DNA of 64,000 nt from Crambe crambe (GCA_963924555.1 OZ004582.1:1984001-2048000); one strand, 5' to 3'; positions 42,691-53,399 are shown, counted from the stretch's first letter. A program made the numbers and translations. Notes: generated from the letters alone by a model not told the origin.

Positions 42691-43803
42691 AATTGACCAC
42701 ATCCCTTCTCCTCTCTCCGTAGTCAAACAACAATTCCTCCCCTACAGAAATGTCTCTGGAGGAAAACAGGCAGAAGTAAGTTGTCCCCTTAATCTCCACG
42801 TTTTTTGATACAGCATTGTAACTCAATTGAGCTGTGGTTTACTAGACATCCCAGTCGACCACTCTCCCTCGTTGCATCCACACTGTAAGAACGATCATAC
42901 AGAGTCACTATCGGTCTATCTGCTGTAATACCCCACATACCATAATTTGTTAGACTTGTGGACAAAGTAGTACTATGCTGCTATCTTTGACGTACTCTTT
43001 CTCCCTCTTCCTCGCTTCTAATTCAGCAATCCTCTCTCCCGCATATTCACATAGAAAGTCACCAGCAGAAAATGGTCTAGCAGCAATGACACCCCTTCCT
43101 TTGCCTTCAACCTCCACCTGTATCAAGCCATCCTCCAATCCTCCCGAGATTTTTCTCTCCAACTCTTTGTCAACAGCATCCTAATACAAATTAATGAAGC
43201 CATCTCGAAATGAAATACGATTCATACCTCGAGGAGAGAATTGCAAAGTCTTCTACATCTGGCAGGGAAATCATACGACTGTACAAGTACCATTACGGTA
43301 ATAATAAATTTCTACTAGAAAACTTGAAACTACCTTGGACGACGCTGCTGTAGTCTTCCACCTTGACTGGAAGCAAGGTCCTCTCCTTTTCCAACAGGTC
43401 ATCCTCCTCCATCCTGTGCGATATGTCCAATAACAAACGCCGCAGTCTCTGCCATCCAGTGCCTATCAAGCGATGAGATGTTGTTAGGTGGTCAGCCAGC
43501 CTGGAGTATTTCCTTGATCCGCAGTTTAGAAAGGGGCAAGGATAGCTGTACCTGTTGGGCTTTGTGTGACCACTGGCTCCCTCTACTCCTAATCTCTCTG
43601 CATATAATACAGGCATAAAGCATGCAGCAGACACCGAATGCACTCACTTATAATCCTGAGGTCAGGTGTCTTCTCTTTCGCTTCCTTCATGTAAGGCTCT
43701 CTTTCTTCCGTGGTTGTGCCTTGGCCAGGTGGTCTGTCAGCTTGCAGTAAGTCTTGGCACAGATTGGGCACTCTCTCTTGGCTCTTTTCGGCGCTGGTTC
43801 CAT
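42690..43803 (-). pseudogene. C2H2-finger + SET domain (KMT5A/SET8-like) methyltransferase gene
   Basis: ATG at 43803 (minus) gives MEPAPKRAKRECPICAKTYC...TDHLAK. After an intron ending TATGCAG comes YPCPFLNCGSRKYSRLADHL...H, a second finger. A short exon follows, then DAVDKELERKISGGLEDGLI and KGRGVIAARPFSAGDFLCEY (SET start), YYFVHKSN, an intron GTATGT...TTACAG, CVDATRESGRLGCLVNHS (the NHS cofactor-pocket motif), and SSRDISVGEELLFDYGER (SET end, 42700-42760). The order and motifs are those of H4K20 monomethyltransferase KMT5A. Three single-base frame breaks (first finger, before YYF, after NHS) argue for decay, or sequence error. The gene faces away from YR-C across a shared 450-bp upstream region. 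Confidence 0.65.
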
Positions 43804-43829
43804 CGTTAATAAGCCATGGCCGCGATGAC

Positions 43830-44252
43830 ACTAACTATCTATAGCTGACCTCGTACGTACACGTGGTGACGTCAACTCGTAGTAATTGCCTAGGAGCCCG
43901 CATGGCTGTAACTATAAATACTAAACCTATAAATAGTAACCTCGTGCGCCATCAAGGCCAGGCTAGCTACTTAGGTGACCTCTTCAGCTGCGCATGCGCT
44001 CGCCGCGTGGTGATCTAAACCTCGCAGTAATTGAACATTAATTGAACAGGCACCCTCGTGGCTATGACTATAAATAGAAAACCCATAAATAGTAACCTCG
44101 TGGCCCTCAAGGCCAGGCAAGTAGGTGACCTCGTGTGCCGCGCATGCGCTCGCCGCGTGGTGAGATCATATTCGCGACCTCTTATAAATAGCGCCCTCGA
44201 GGCTAGAGCTGATACAGTCGACCTCGTGGCAGATATCGTCAAATCACGGAAG
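43830..44252. promoter_or_regulatory. Shared divergent promoter with duplicated TATA-like boxes
   Basis: Between the SET gene start (minus, 43803) and the YR-C start (plus, 44253). About 135 bp is tandemly repeated: GGCTRTAACTATAAATA, TAGTAACCTCGTGCG, AAGGCCAGGC, GCATGCGCTCGCCGCGTGGT near 43900-44015 and 44055-44165. CTTATAAATAG at 44181-44191 is a good TATA for the plus gene. CTATAAATA boxes at about 43913, 43929, 44070 and 44086 could serve either direction. Confidence 0.5.
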
Positions 44253-46480
44253 ATGCAGTCCATCAAAGCGTACGTCGACGACCGTCCAGTAACACTGGAT
44301 ATCCACGATGGCGATGACTTATCGTCAATCGCATGCGAGCTGGAGGGGAAAGGCTATGGCATCAGCGCTGCCTTCCCAAAGGTCAGCGCTGACGGGAAGA
44401 AGCTGTCATTTGAAGACCTCTTCCAGAAAGTCGACCTGAGCATGCGTACTCTATCTTATTCTATTCTAGTCACCGACTCAGCAATATCCTTTGACCAGAC
44501 CCTCGACCCCAACGCTGCAGGCTCTGCAGCCTCTGCCAGCCATAAAACTCACCGTAAGATCTCCGGCCTCCGATAAACAGGCTAAAGATCAAACTCTACC
44601 GGCCTCCGATGAACAGGCCACACTTCAAACTCCATCCTCTCCAACTACACCAGCCTCATCTCAAACTCTACTGGCCTCCGAACTTGCCTCAGCCCCGAAA
44701 CCCGACAGTCCACCGGTCACCTCTAAACAAGACAACACCGGACACAAAAAGGGTAAGAGTATGTGGCTCGATGGTTATCTAGCTGCTCATGTCATATGCA
44801 GAGAGGTACTATCTGTGTCAAGTTCCGGGATGCAGCGCAAAGATCAAGCGGCCCTGGAATCACATCAGCCAGGGCTGGTTGCACAGAGATCTTGCACCAG
44901 ACTAGTAGAAAATCTATATCGAGCTGACCAAGACAGCCGGTCTGGTAAGACATCCAGCCCATCGAAGTGGGAGGCAGAGGTTTGGTAGCACTAAATCAAT
45001 GAAGTCCCATCCCGTAGATACTCCCATCTTGGTAGAGTTTAAGAAGTAAGTAAATTCCTCATTAGATTAGGCAATTGAACTCGGTCATCTCTAGATTCCT
45101 TGGCTCTCTTGCTGGCGGCCAGAAGAAGCCCAACCAGCAAAGGAAGATGGCCGTTGACTTGGGGAAGTTCCTCCACTTCTCCTCACCAGAATCCATCGAT
45201 GTAACTGATGTCACCAAGATGAAATGCATTGAGGCCTACGTGGAGGAGCTACAAAAGAGGAGGATAGAGCCCAGTGGAATCACCAACAAGTTGAACACGC
45301 TGTGCTTTGCACAGACCTTCTTAATTCAACGGTAAGACAACAATATGTCACAAACTACTGTTAGTGATACTTATTTCCTCAAAGAAGATGAATCTCTGGC
45401 CTCTAAGGCCCAGATATGCCGAGTAAAAACAAATTCATTGAAGAAGGGCCTGGCAAGGCACAAAAACCTATTATCTGCCAAAAAGAAAGATCTGCTGTCT
45501 TGACAGCTGCAGCCACCAGAAGACCTGACAATGTTCCTGCAGTCTCAGTGGCGGATCCAGAAAAATGGAAAGGAGGGTTCAAATTGTATCCGCGCACAAG
45601 CGCGGAAAATTTTTAGCTTAGCCACGCCCACTTTACCTAACCACACCCTTTTGGTTAAACTTTACCCACTATAGGCTGTATACAGGTTGCTTGACACTAG
45701 TACTTCAGCCACCGAGGTCACATGGACCAATCAGATTTGTAGGCAATGATATGATGTCAGCATGAATCTGATTGGTCCATGTGACCTTGCTGGCTGAAGT
45801 ACAGAGGATTTCACGATCTTTGCAACGGGAAAGCCAAAAGCGGAAGTAATTGAACCCTACTGATTGGTCAGATTCCTCATATTGATCACGTGACTGGCTT
45901 TTGCAGTTGCAAAGATCGTGAAATCTTCTGTACTAGTGTCAAGCGACATGCAATCCACCGCTAGCTGTTGGTGCTTATAAACAACACGTAGCAGTGGGAA
46001 ATTCCCTTTCTAGCTAAACAGTTCCGGAAAAGGCGGAGCCCGCGATCGATCGTAGAATAAGAAGATCGAATTAGTAGTACGTAGGTTAGGAGACTCTTAT
46101 AAGTTGCTTAGAGTCTCTGCCAAGATTCTGCCAGCCTTATTGTATGAAAGGGGGGGTTCCATGGAACCCTAGGAACCACCCTAAATCCGCCACTGAGTCT
46201 GACGAGACTTTCGAAGAGATACTGAAGATTGCCCACAGGGACCCAAAGGACATTGTTGTTAGAAGGTATGTGACTACATGTGCACGTCTTCTACAGCCAG
46301 TGTCCATTCTATGATTTCACTTGCAGATTCCTCATGTGCTACCTCGTGTACACCAATTTTCAACGCCAAGGAGCAGTGGCAAACATGACCGCTGGGGAGG
46401 TACTCTCCGCGGACAAGTATAACAATTACAAAATCGTGATGGTTTCGGGGGCGGATCCAGGACTTATGAAAGGGGGGGGG
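44253..46480 (+). pseudogene. C2H2 finger + Crypton-like tyrosine recombinase gene (YR-C), interrupted
   Basis: I start at ATG 44253 (MQSIKAYVDDRPVTLDIHDG), about 65 bp after a TATA box. A Ser/Thr/Pro-rich region follows in the next frame (TLPASDEQATLQTPSSPTTP), then a finger in the third frame (YYLCQVPGCSAKIKRPWNHI), an exon to GTAAG at about 45332 (KFLHFSSPESIDVTDVTKMK, KLNTLCFAQTFLI), then DETFEEILKIAHRDPKDIV and RFLMCYLVYTNFQRQGAVAN (Arg box). It breaks off at about 46445, where another element begins. A MITE sits inside it at 45546-46195. Same family as YR-A and YR-B. Confidence 0.6.
45546..46195. mobile_element. 650-bp hAT-type MITE with 5-bp target duplication
   Basis: TIRs are CAGTGGCGGATCCAG (45546-45560) and, inverted, CTAAATCCGCCACTG (46181-46195). 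AGTCT is duplicated at 45541-45545 and 46196-46200. The TIR start CAGTGGCGGATC is typical of hAT families, and the 5-bp duplication fits the hAT5 subgroup. It contains a pair of complementary segments (CACTAGTACTTCAGC.../...). Removing it restores the YR-C exon frame neighbourhood. Confidence 0.8.
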
Positions 46481-47400
46481 AGGGCAAAGTTATGATTGGG
46501 ATTACACAATACAGCCCCCCAATGGTCTTTTTTATTGAGCAGACTGAAGGTTTATGTAGCTAAGAATAATTATATAGAGTTTGATTAAAAATAGCAAATT
46601 GGTTGGCATCGGGCAAATTCATCAATCACCTCCTCTGCATTGACTGTAATGTTGTGATGATACTGCATTAATGCTAATGCGTTCAATCGTTCTTCCCCCA
46701 TTGCACTCCGTAAGTTTGTCATAATATGCCTCAATAAACTTATAGAGCGTTCACATTCACAACTGGTTACGGGTAATGTTACCATAAGCATCATGATTGC
46801 ATGAATATTGGGAAAATAGTCTCGATCTGTATGACTCAAGGATTTTTCAGCAGTATTTAGGGTTTTTGCCAATACAATTTCACGTTTCCATTTATTTTGC
46901 CACAGGTCTAATTCCACATCCAAAGAACGTGAAGAAGGAAGATCATCTTCATAAAGTTCTAATATCCTAGGAATACACCTAGTAGTTATACTTGAAGTAC
47001 ATACTGAAGAGGGTAATAATTTCATAAACTCAGTTGATCTAAAAGTGGTATGGCCAGGTTTTTCTTGTAGTGTTCTCACACACTATCTGTAGAAATATTG
47101 GAGCGGTGCTGCTGTCGGCCAGCTAGGCGTGGTCTAGATTCTTCAATATCAACAGTTTCACAGAGAAGAAGCCAGTCCTGATAAACTCTATTATAAAATC
47201 CATCCACTTTAGATCTACATTCTTTTAAATCACACATAACAGACTCAATATCCTGGTGAGCTCGGGCAATATCCACATACCGACCTTGTGATTTCACACT
47301 AAGTCCTTTTGTGTAAGCCAAAATGTTTTGTGTTAGCATAAGAGTAATAACAAATGAAAACTGTGACACAGCTAGCAGAAATGAATGTGCTTCAGCTCGA
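46449..47400 (-). mobile_element. hAT element with transposase C-terminal half
   Basis: It starts with GGGCGGATCCAGG, like the MITE terminus. The minus-strand coding 47369-46585 reads SVKSQGRYVDIARAHQDIES, ELYEDDLPSSRSLDVELDLW, TLPVTSCECERSISLLRHIM and RLNALALMQYHHNI. The last two form the hAT C-terminal dimerisation domain (P-V-(T/S)-S-C-E-C-E-R). One stop at 47079. The DDE part upstream of 47400 is missing. It is inserted at the break of YR-C. The opposite TIR was not found. Confidence 0.7.
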
Positions 47401-47606
47401 GTGTCTCTGTTTCAAATTGCGGTCAAGCCAGGAAAACTACCTTTGTTGATCGGCATCTGGAATTTCTTGGGCAGTGCTTCAGGCCACATTCTTGAGGTTA
47501 GGAACCACAATATGAATAGTATTAACTATCTAAACAGGAAATGTGGTGCTACTATTTAACAGACGATAGTATAGCAATTAAAAGTAACAATATTCAAATA
47601 CATAGG

Positions 47607-49180
47607 ATGGAATTTCACCAGCAGCAGTTAGATAAACATTGCAGGATCTGTGGGAAAAGATTAAGCAAACTGAAAAGCCATGCATCTATTTATTTGTGCA
47701 CTAAGTTCCAGGCATCTCTGCTCTCCACCTTTGGGGTTGATATCAGGAAGGATATCCAAGGAGTCCATCCTGAGAAATTTTGTAATCCCTGTTACGCTGT
47801 GACGAAAAGAGCAGCAACAGCTCACGCAAGTGGGCTCCCCTACAACCACACCACCAAAGCTATGGAATGAGTGCACATGAGGACAGTGATTGCCTGGTAA
47901 ATCACACACTATCACAGCATACATAAAATATCATAGCTAGATACAAACAGCATGCACAGTACTATATTGATGTAATTCTTATGCACAGGTCTGTGAACAC
48001 CTGAAAAGTTGTTCCTATGGTGGAGGTAAAAACTGTAAGGTGGTGAAACATCTAGGCAGACCCTCAGGAGAAACACCCAAAACAGTGCTTGCTCACATTG
48101 AAAAAATAGCACCTCAGCCATTCTTACCCCCTAATGATCCAGAACCTACTCTGTACCAACACACCACTACAGAACCACTTTGTCCTATTTGCACCCAGCT
48201 ACTCGACAGGCCAATATAGTTAGGATGTGGCACTATAATCTGCCTGAGATGCTGCAGGAACTGGATTGAATTCCATTTCCCTCCTTTGTTCTGTCCCTGC
48301 TGCTATAGTGTCCGTCTTGATAGCACACACATCACGCCTCCACCACCATTAGTAGTGTCACTAGTGGAAGGTCTCCTTGTCAGCTGTGTGAGGGGGTGTG
48401 GGAAAATAGTGAAGGTAAGCAAATATCAACAACACCTCCAGGGAACATGCCAGAGCCACTACCATCAGCGAGTGAACTCACCTTCCAAAATGACTATCAC
48501 TGATGTCCTTTCCCGGCCCACCACATCACCAGCAACCCCAGTTGAAGTGAAGGTTGCAGAACATCTTGTCCGCAAAATCATGGACCAAAGCAGTGAGTCT
48601 GATGTGAGTAAACCCTGTGCAGCATATGCACTTCTATCGATAAAATTTTATAATAGCAAATCACCTTGGTACAAGTGGCAAACTGTAGAGTTCCGAGCTC
48701 TGAGGCCAGCAAATGGACTTTGAGGCGCCGTACCAATGACATCCACAGGGTACGTTCCATCAGTAGCAGAGGAGAAAACACAGCTAGCAGATGAGATGAA
48801 GTCACTGTCAAGGGAAGAAAAGGAGAAATTGTTATCAGAGGCCAAGCTACCCATTCTCATTCCCACTGACATGCTCTGGCACTTAAAGCAGACTAATCCA
48901 TCCCATGGAACAAATTGAGGGTCCTTAGAAGGTACTCTATAACTGAATAAGCCTGTATTACTTGAGCCACACCCCTTTTAGATGGTTCAAAGCACACGGT
49001 GTTTGCATTGCCAGTGAAAGGCAACAGCGGAAGTTGGCACAGGAAGTTCTGGGGCACAATGTGGTAGCTGAGATGGGGGCCTTAACGTTTCCTATGGATA
49101 AAGGTGGAGAGGAGATAAGGGAGGTTCCCTTTGTCTACGTCCCCAACAAATTGCCTTACCTAATACCCTCTTTTTTATAG
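47607..49180 (+). pseudogene. RAG1-like element: zinc-binding N-terminus, RING and linker
   Basis: From ATG 47607: HCRICGKRLSKLK, then FGVDIRKDIQGVHPEKFCNP with CYAVTKR, laid out like the RAG1 non-core zinc region. The next exon (from a CACAG acceptor near 47989) has VCEHLKSCSYGGGKN and KHLGRPSGE, a RING of RAG1 order (LCPICTQLLDRP, CGTIICLRCCRNW, FCPCCYSVRL), and VRGCGKIVKVSKYQQHLQGT, the finger that follows the RING in RAG1. A TAG (48217-48219) breaks the RING. Later frames give LSREEKEKLLSEAKLPILIP, then RWFKAHGVCIASERQQRKLA and EEIREVPFVYVPNK. Element X2 is inserted next; the C-terminal part resumes at 51100. Confidence 0.7.
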
Positions 49181-49227
49181 TGCGCGTTAATATAACAACT
49201 TCGTGGTAGTTTGGGCGCGCGAATTAC

Positions 49228-50485
49228 TCCGAGATGTCTGCCAGGAAAAGGAAACTCCAGGTGCAAACAGCCTTATCAGCCAGGAAGTGGTTTTGCACTG
49301 ACAGAAGAGGTAGTATAAATGTATACAATAGTATCATACAATAATCAACTATGCATAAATAGAGGCTAGGGGGATCCAGGACCAGGTTCCATCAGAAGAT
49401 GCTATGATCCATGTTCTGATTCCAGTGGAAACACCGTCTGTTGAAAGTGCAGCACTCAAAGCAACACTACAGAAGGTGGAGGATGTTGCCAAAAATCTGC
49501 AAATTCCCACTGACTACAGGACCCACCTCTCTTTGTGTCCACAATTCCACACACTCATGGGATAGGTATTACAGTGTACTCTCCTTCCTTTTGAATGGCC
49601 ATTTATTTTCTGAGTATGAGAAGTTGAGTGGGATGCTAGGGCTACCATCATGCTCACACACTACCTGGGAGAAAATTGTGGAGGATTTGGAGCTGCATGT
49701 AACAAGGTTAGCAGAGTGGTCGTGTAATAATGTGCGAGAGATCCTCAAAAATGGATTGCGTCCTTCGATGGCTTCTACCTTACTCGGGGACATTACTCAA
49801 ACAACTCTTCAGCCACCCTCCACGATTTTGAGTCTGGCAAGATTGCCTGGTTCACCCATCGGACAAAGAGGGGATGACAATCCATCATCCTTTGAGGTGC
49901 ACGACATCCACTTCAGTGATTCATTGCCCCTTCTGCGGAAGGTATAAAGTGCATTATCATCCACACTAATATTATCTATCTTCTCTATCATAGATGCAGA
50001 AAGATGGAGACGAAAGGCTCAAAGCTGGGGATGGAAGCTCTCTACAAGCACATGTTCAAGTGTGAATTACCAGGTATCTAAAAGTATTATGTTGGCATTT
50101 AGCTACCTATCTGTATTTCAACACAGGAGCTCATAGGGCCCTAGCAGATGTAGAGGCCACGAAGGCAGTGCTCACTCACCCTTCTCTCGTGAACTGCCTT
50201 GCCAGTTTTCAGGTCTGCTCCCCAAGCAAACAGCTCAAGTTATGGGCCAGTCAGAAGAAGCTTCACCAATTGACAACTTCCCTCATCACTTCCCTGGGGA
50301 AACCCAGTGTCACTGCTCCTCAGGCAAAGAGGCTAGATGCCCTTGGATTCACTCATGCTGGACTCGTGAAACTTCGCTCTGAGGCCAAGGATGAGGAGGA
50401 TTTCTCTGAGACACTGAAGGCTAGGGGCGTGAACAGCAAACCCCTTCGAGCGAAGTTGTCGAAGCTTCTAGCGTCCAAGGTCTAG
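49228..50485 (+). pseudogene. Element X, copy X2: transposase-like and DEDDh exonuclease-like gene
   Basis: ATG 49228 starts MSARKRKLQVQTALSARKWF. Exons follow with DQVPSEDAMIHVLIPVE, GMLGLPSCSHTTWEKIVEDL and, after a frameshift at about 49740, WIASFDGFYLTRGHYSNNSS. The Asp-2 region present in X1 is deleted. Then come HDIHFSDSLPLLRK, an intron (49947 to about 49993), MQKDGDERLKAGDGSSLQAH, a second intron, and GAHRALADVEATKAV, the H-x4-D ExoIII motif of DEDDh (DnaQ/TREX-like) 3'-5' exonucleases. The end, KLSKLLASKV, matches X1. X1 and X2 lack complementary internal parts. Together they imply a full-length protein with a DDE-like core plus exonuclease domain. Confidence 0.6.
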
Positions 50486-50551
50486 ATCACCACGACACTG
50501 GCTCCTAGTCTCCTTTCTTCTTCAGCGCTGCCTCCAGGATCTACTTAAACC

Positions 50552-50567
50552 AGCTCTTTTCAGAGCT
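50552..50567 (+). terminator. Histone-type 3' stem-loop behind X2 (first)
   Basis: AGCTCTTTTCAGAGCT is a 6-bp stem with TTTC loop, the histone stem-loop with a compensatory outer pair change (G-C to A-T). Orientation agrees with X2. Confidence 0.65.
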
Positions 50568-50572
50568 ACACC

Positions 50573-50588
50573 GGCTCTTTTCAGAGCC
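50573..50588 (+). terminator. Histone-type 3' stem-loop behind X2 (second)
   Basis: GGCTCTTTTCAGAGCC, identical to the loop behind X1, five bases after the first. It is followed by CCCCAAATAGACAAAAGATT; ACAAAAGA lies where a purine-rich downstream element would sit. Confidence 0.8.
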
Positions 50589-51095
50589 CCCAAATAGACA
50601 AAAGATTCATCCGCGCGCACGAATAATACACACAAAAAGGGGTGGGGCACTAGAACTAAAGTAATGCGACCAAGCTGCATAGTATAGGATCGTGTATCTC
50701 TGGAACCGCTAATGGGAATGAGCCCATTTTTGCAGCTGGCTTCCACCTGATAACATACTCAAAAATAACAGTTCGTTTTTATCCGTACCCGGTCTGGAAA
50801 TGCTCTAAACACACCCTGTGATACTGATAAATAGAAAAATAAAATCAAAATGGGAAAAACTCACTGTTATGTTGTAGAGTACCTAGAGAGGAGTCTCTGA
50901 AACAAAAATCAGCCATGTAAGTCCGGAGGTCAACGAGATCTCGAGACGTTTAACATCTACAGAAATCATCCTTTTTCCCTTCATTTTTGTTGTGTGTGTG
51001 GTAGTTGTAGTGGTCTATAGTTAGGTGCTTGTTTCATTTTGCTTCTAGAAATAGTTCTGGTACCCTAGCAACGCGGTGCGTGGGCGGGTTGCGAG
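50589..51095 (+). other. 3' flank of element X2
   Basis: Homologous to 33280-33836 (see X1), non-coding. It ends at the point where RAG1-like coding resumes, so the right edge of the X insertion is about 51070-51100. Confidence 0.6.
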
Positions 51096-51099
51096 CACC

Positions 51100-51742
51100 C
51101 TTAAGCTCAAAAATGTCAGGAAGCTGATGGCTGAAATTGACAAGGTCACTGAAGAACACTGTGTCACATATCCTGACCTTCTTAAAGATGGAAAATCTGT
51201 AATAAAAAAATTCAGAACACTGATGCAATTTTTTAGGAAGTGCCATCGGGGATATAACTCCGCTACATACATGTCAGATAGTGATATTGACCAGCTTGGT
51301 AAGTGTTAATGATTGACAATGCCATACTGATGACCTACACTTCCCAATCACAGAAAAGGACATTAAAACCTTTATGGCCTTTTATAGAGAAGAGTTTCCC
51401 TGGGCTACCATTCTTCCCAAGATGCATGTGATGGAAGATCACGTCATCCCTTGGCTCAGACACTTCCACGTTGGAGCAGGGCTGATGGGTGAGCAAGGGG
51501 CAGAGTCCATCCATGCCCTTATGATGAAGCTGGAGAGGAACTTTCAAAGCATCCCCAATGAACTAGACAGGCTCAAATACATTGTCAAGGAGCAAGCACT
51601 AGCAACAGCTCCTTCATTGCTGACATTAAGGCCTCCTATCAAGAAAAGGAAAGTGGGTGAGAGCTCTGATGAGGATGAGAGCTCTGATGAGGATGATGAA
51701 GAGCAAGAGGATAGCTCTTTAGTCCATCCCATGCCCAGTTAG
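51100..51742 (+). CDS. RAG1-like element: C-terminal DDE segment
   Basis: Coding resumes with VRKLMAEIDKVTEEHCVTYP and runs to an LG|GTAAGT donor near 51300. After the intron it continues (acceptor AATCACAG, 51353) with EKDIKTFMAFYREEFPWATI, PKMHVMEDHVIPWLRHFHVG and GLMGEQGAESIHALMMKLER, then an acidic tail. The GEQGAESIH box is placed like the third catalytic Glu region of RAG1/Chapaev-type transposases (RAG1 has an E-G-N-E-S-G-N-K box there). The reading frames are intact in both exons. This and 47607-49180 were probably one gene before X2 inserted. Confidence 0.6.
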
Positions 51743-52283
51743 CTAGCTGTACTACTTGTAATATATTCATGTACCTTGCATAATAATGGATGCTGAATTC
51801 CACTCGAAAGAAAAATAGTAGGGTAAAAGAATGATTTTCACAACCTTCACTTGACCTTTGGCTACCTCCAAACTTTTATCTTCCATCCTGAAACATCTCC
51901 TAAAAAGCGCTATAACCACTTAAAAACTGTATCTTCACATGTCATTTGCACCTTCAACACGTGGCGTTTTTTTTACCAGACTTGCACTAATAATGTAGAT
52001 CCACACCTCCCCTTTTTATTCAAACTAAGCACATGGCTTGGCTTAGTAACTAGGTGCATAAGCAGGCAAGCTAATGGTTAATACATCCAGTTGTCATGGC
52101 TGTTGCTAAGGATATGTAATCTGGGGAAAAAAATTTGTGGGTGTGTCAAAGTGCACCCATGCGCAATTGATGAAACAGGCGTGTTTGGAGAGCAATGAAA
52201 GAATCTATAGAGAGAATCGATCCTCTCCATCATATTAAGTTGGTGAGATGCACAGTGCTCCTGACAGGCGACTTTATCACACT
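51743..52283. other. Possible 5' LTR region of the gypsy element
   Basis: No gene identified. If the primer-binding site at 52284 is correct, the 5' LTR should end close to ...TTTATCACA at about 52281. No second LTR copy is present downstream to prove it. Confidence 0.3.
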
Positions 52284-52300
52284 TGGTGGCAACGGTGGGA
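52284..52300 (+). other. Candidate tRNA primer-binding site
   Basis: TGGTGGCAACGGTGGGA starts with the TGG complementary to a tRNA CCA end and sits about 160 bp before gag. The matching tRNA is not determined. Confidence 0.4.
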
Positions 52301-52444
52301 TTAATCGAAGACAGTTGTTCGTTCGAGATCCACGAGAGAGAGGTGCATGTCGAAGACTAGGACAGGAAGAGTCTACAGAGCAGAGTCAGCTGAACAAGAA
52401 ACAGAGAGTGGTGAAAGAGAAGATCTAGAAAAACAGGAGCTGGA

Positions 52445-53392
52445 ATGACGGAGCTACTACAGATGCTGTTGGAGGATCGTCGAAAGCGTGACGAGGAAGC
52501 AGCGGCGGGAGCTAGAGAGCGAGAAGAAGAGAATCGGAGATGAAAACGAGAGAGAACCGAAGAGCAGGAGCGTCGGGAGAGAGAGAACGAGCAGTGAGTG
52601 AGGCTAATGCAAAAACAGATCGAGATGATGAAGACAGATTCAGGAGGAAGCAAGGACCAAGCGGGCAGAAGATCTACGACACTTGACGCTATCAAAGCTG
52701 ACGACATCGAGGCATATCTGACCACCTTTGAACGGATGATGAAAGCGTTTGAGGTCAAGAGGGAGAAGTGGGTCTTCAAGTTGGCTCCTCAGCTCACCGG
52801 GAAGGCACAGCAGGCCTTCGCAGCGATGAATCCAGAGAATACTGCTGAGGTGAAGAAAGCCATTCTACGACGCTACGATATCAGCGAGGAAACCTATCGT
52901 CAGCGCTTCCGGACTGCAAAGAAGGCAGAGGGGGAGGCATACTTGGAGCTGGCAACAAGACTGAGAGATCTACTTGAGAAGTGGACGGCTAGCTGTACCA
53001 CACTAGAGGCACTCAAGGAGAAGATCGTGGTGGAACAATTGTTGGAGATGATGCCAAGGGACCTGAGGATATGGATCAACAACAGGAAGCCCACAACCGG
53101 AGAAGAAGCAGGAAAACTGGCAGACAGCTACATCCATTCCCGTCGACTAGAGTCCCAGGAGCCATCAAGGGAGACAAATCGATCCAGCAGTGAGTCAGAA
53201 GTAACCAGAAGATGCCACTATTGCAAAAAGAAGGGTCATCTTGCCAAAGAATGCAGGAAGGCGATAGCTGACAAAGCCAATGAGAGCGGGGCCAGCAAGC
53301 TGAAGACAGAGAAGAGCAAAATCAGGTGCTACAACTGCCAGGAGATGGGACATATTGCAGCAAAATGCCCTAGCAAGCCAGCACTAAGTTGA
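52445..53392 (+). pseudogene. Ty3/gypsy gag with two CCHC knuckles
   Basis: One frame from ATG 52445 (MTELLQMLLEDRRKRDEEAA) to TGA 53390-53392, broken only by two TGA codons (near 52541 and 52593). Both read as CGA-to-TGA changes in Arg-rich context. It contains a capsid-like region (DDIEAYLTTFERMMKAFEVK, WVFKLAPQLTGKAQQAFAAM) and two zinc knuckles, CHYCKKKGHLAKEC and CYNCQEMGHIAAKC, for RNA binding. It is about 315 codons, normal for gypsy gag. Confidence 0.8.
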
Positions 53393-53399
53393 TGAAATC

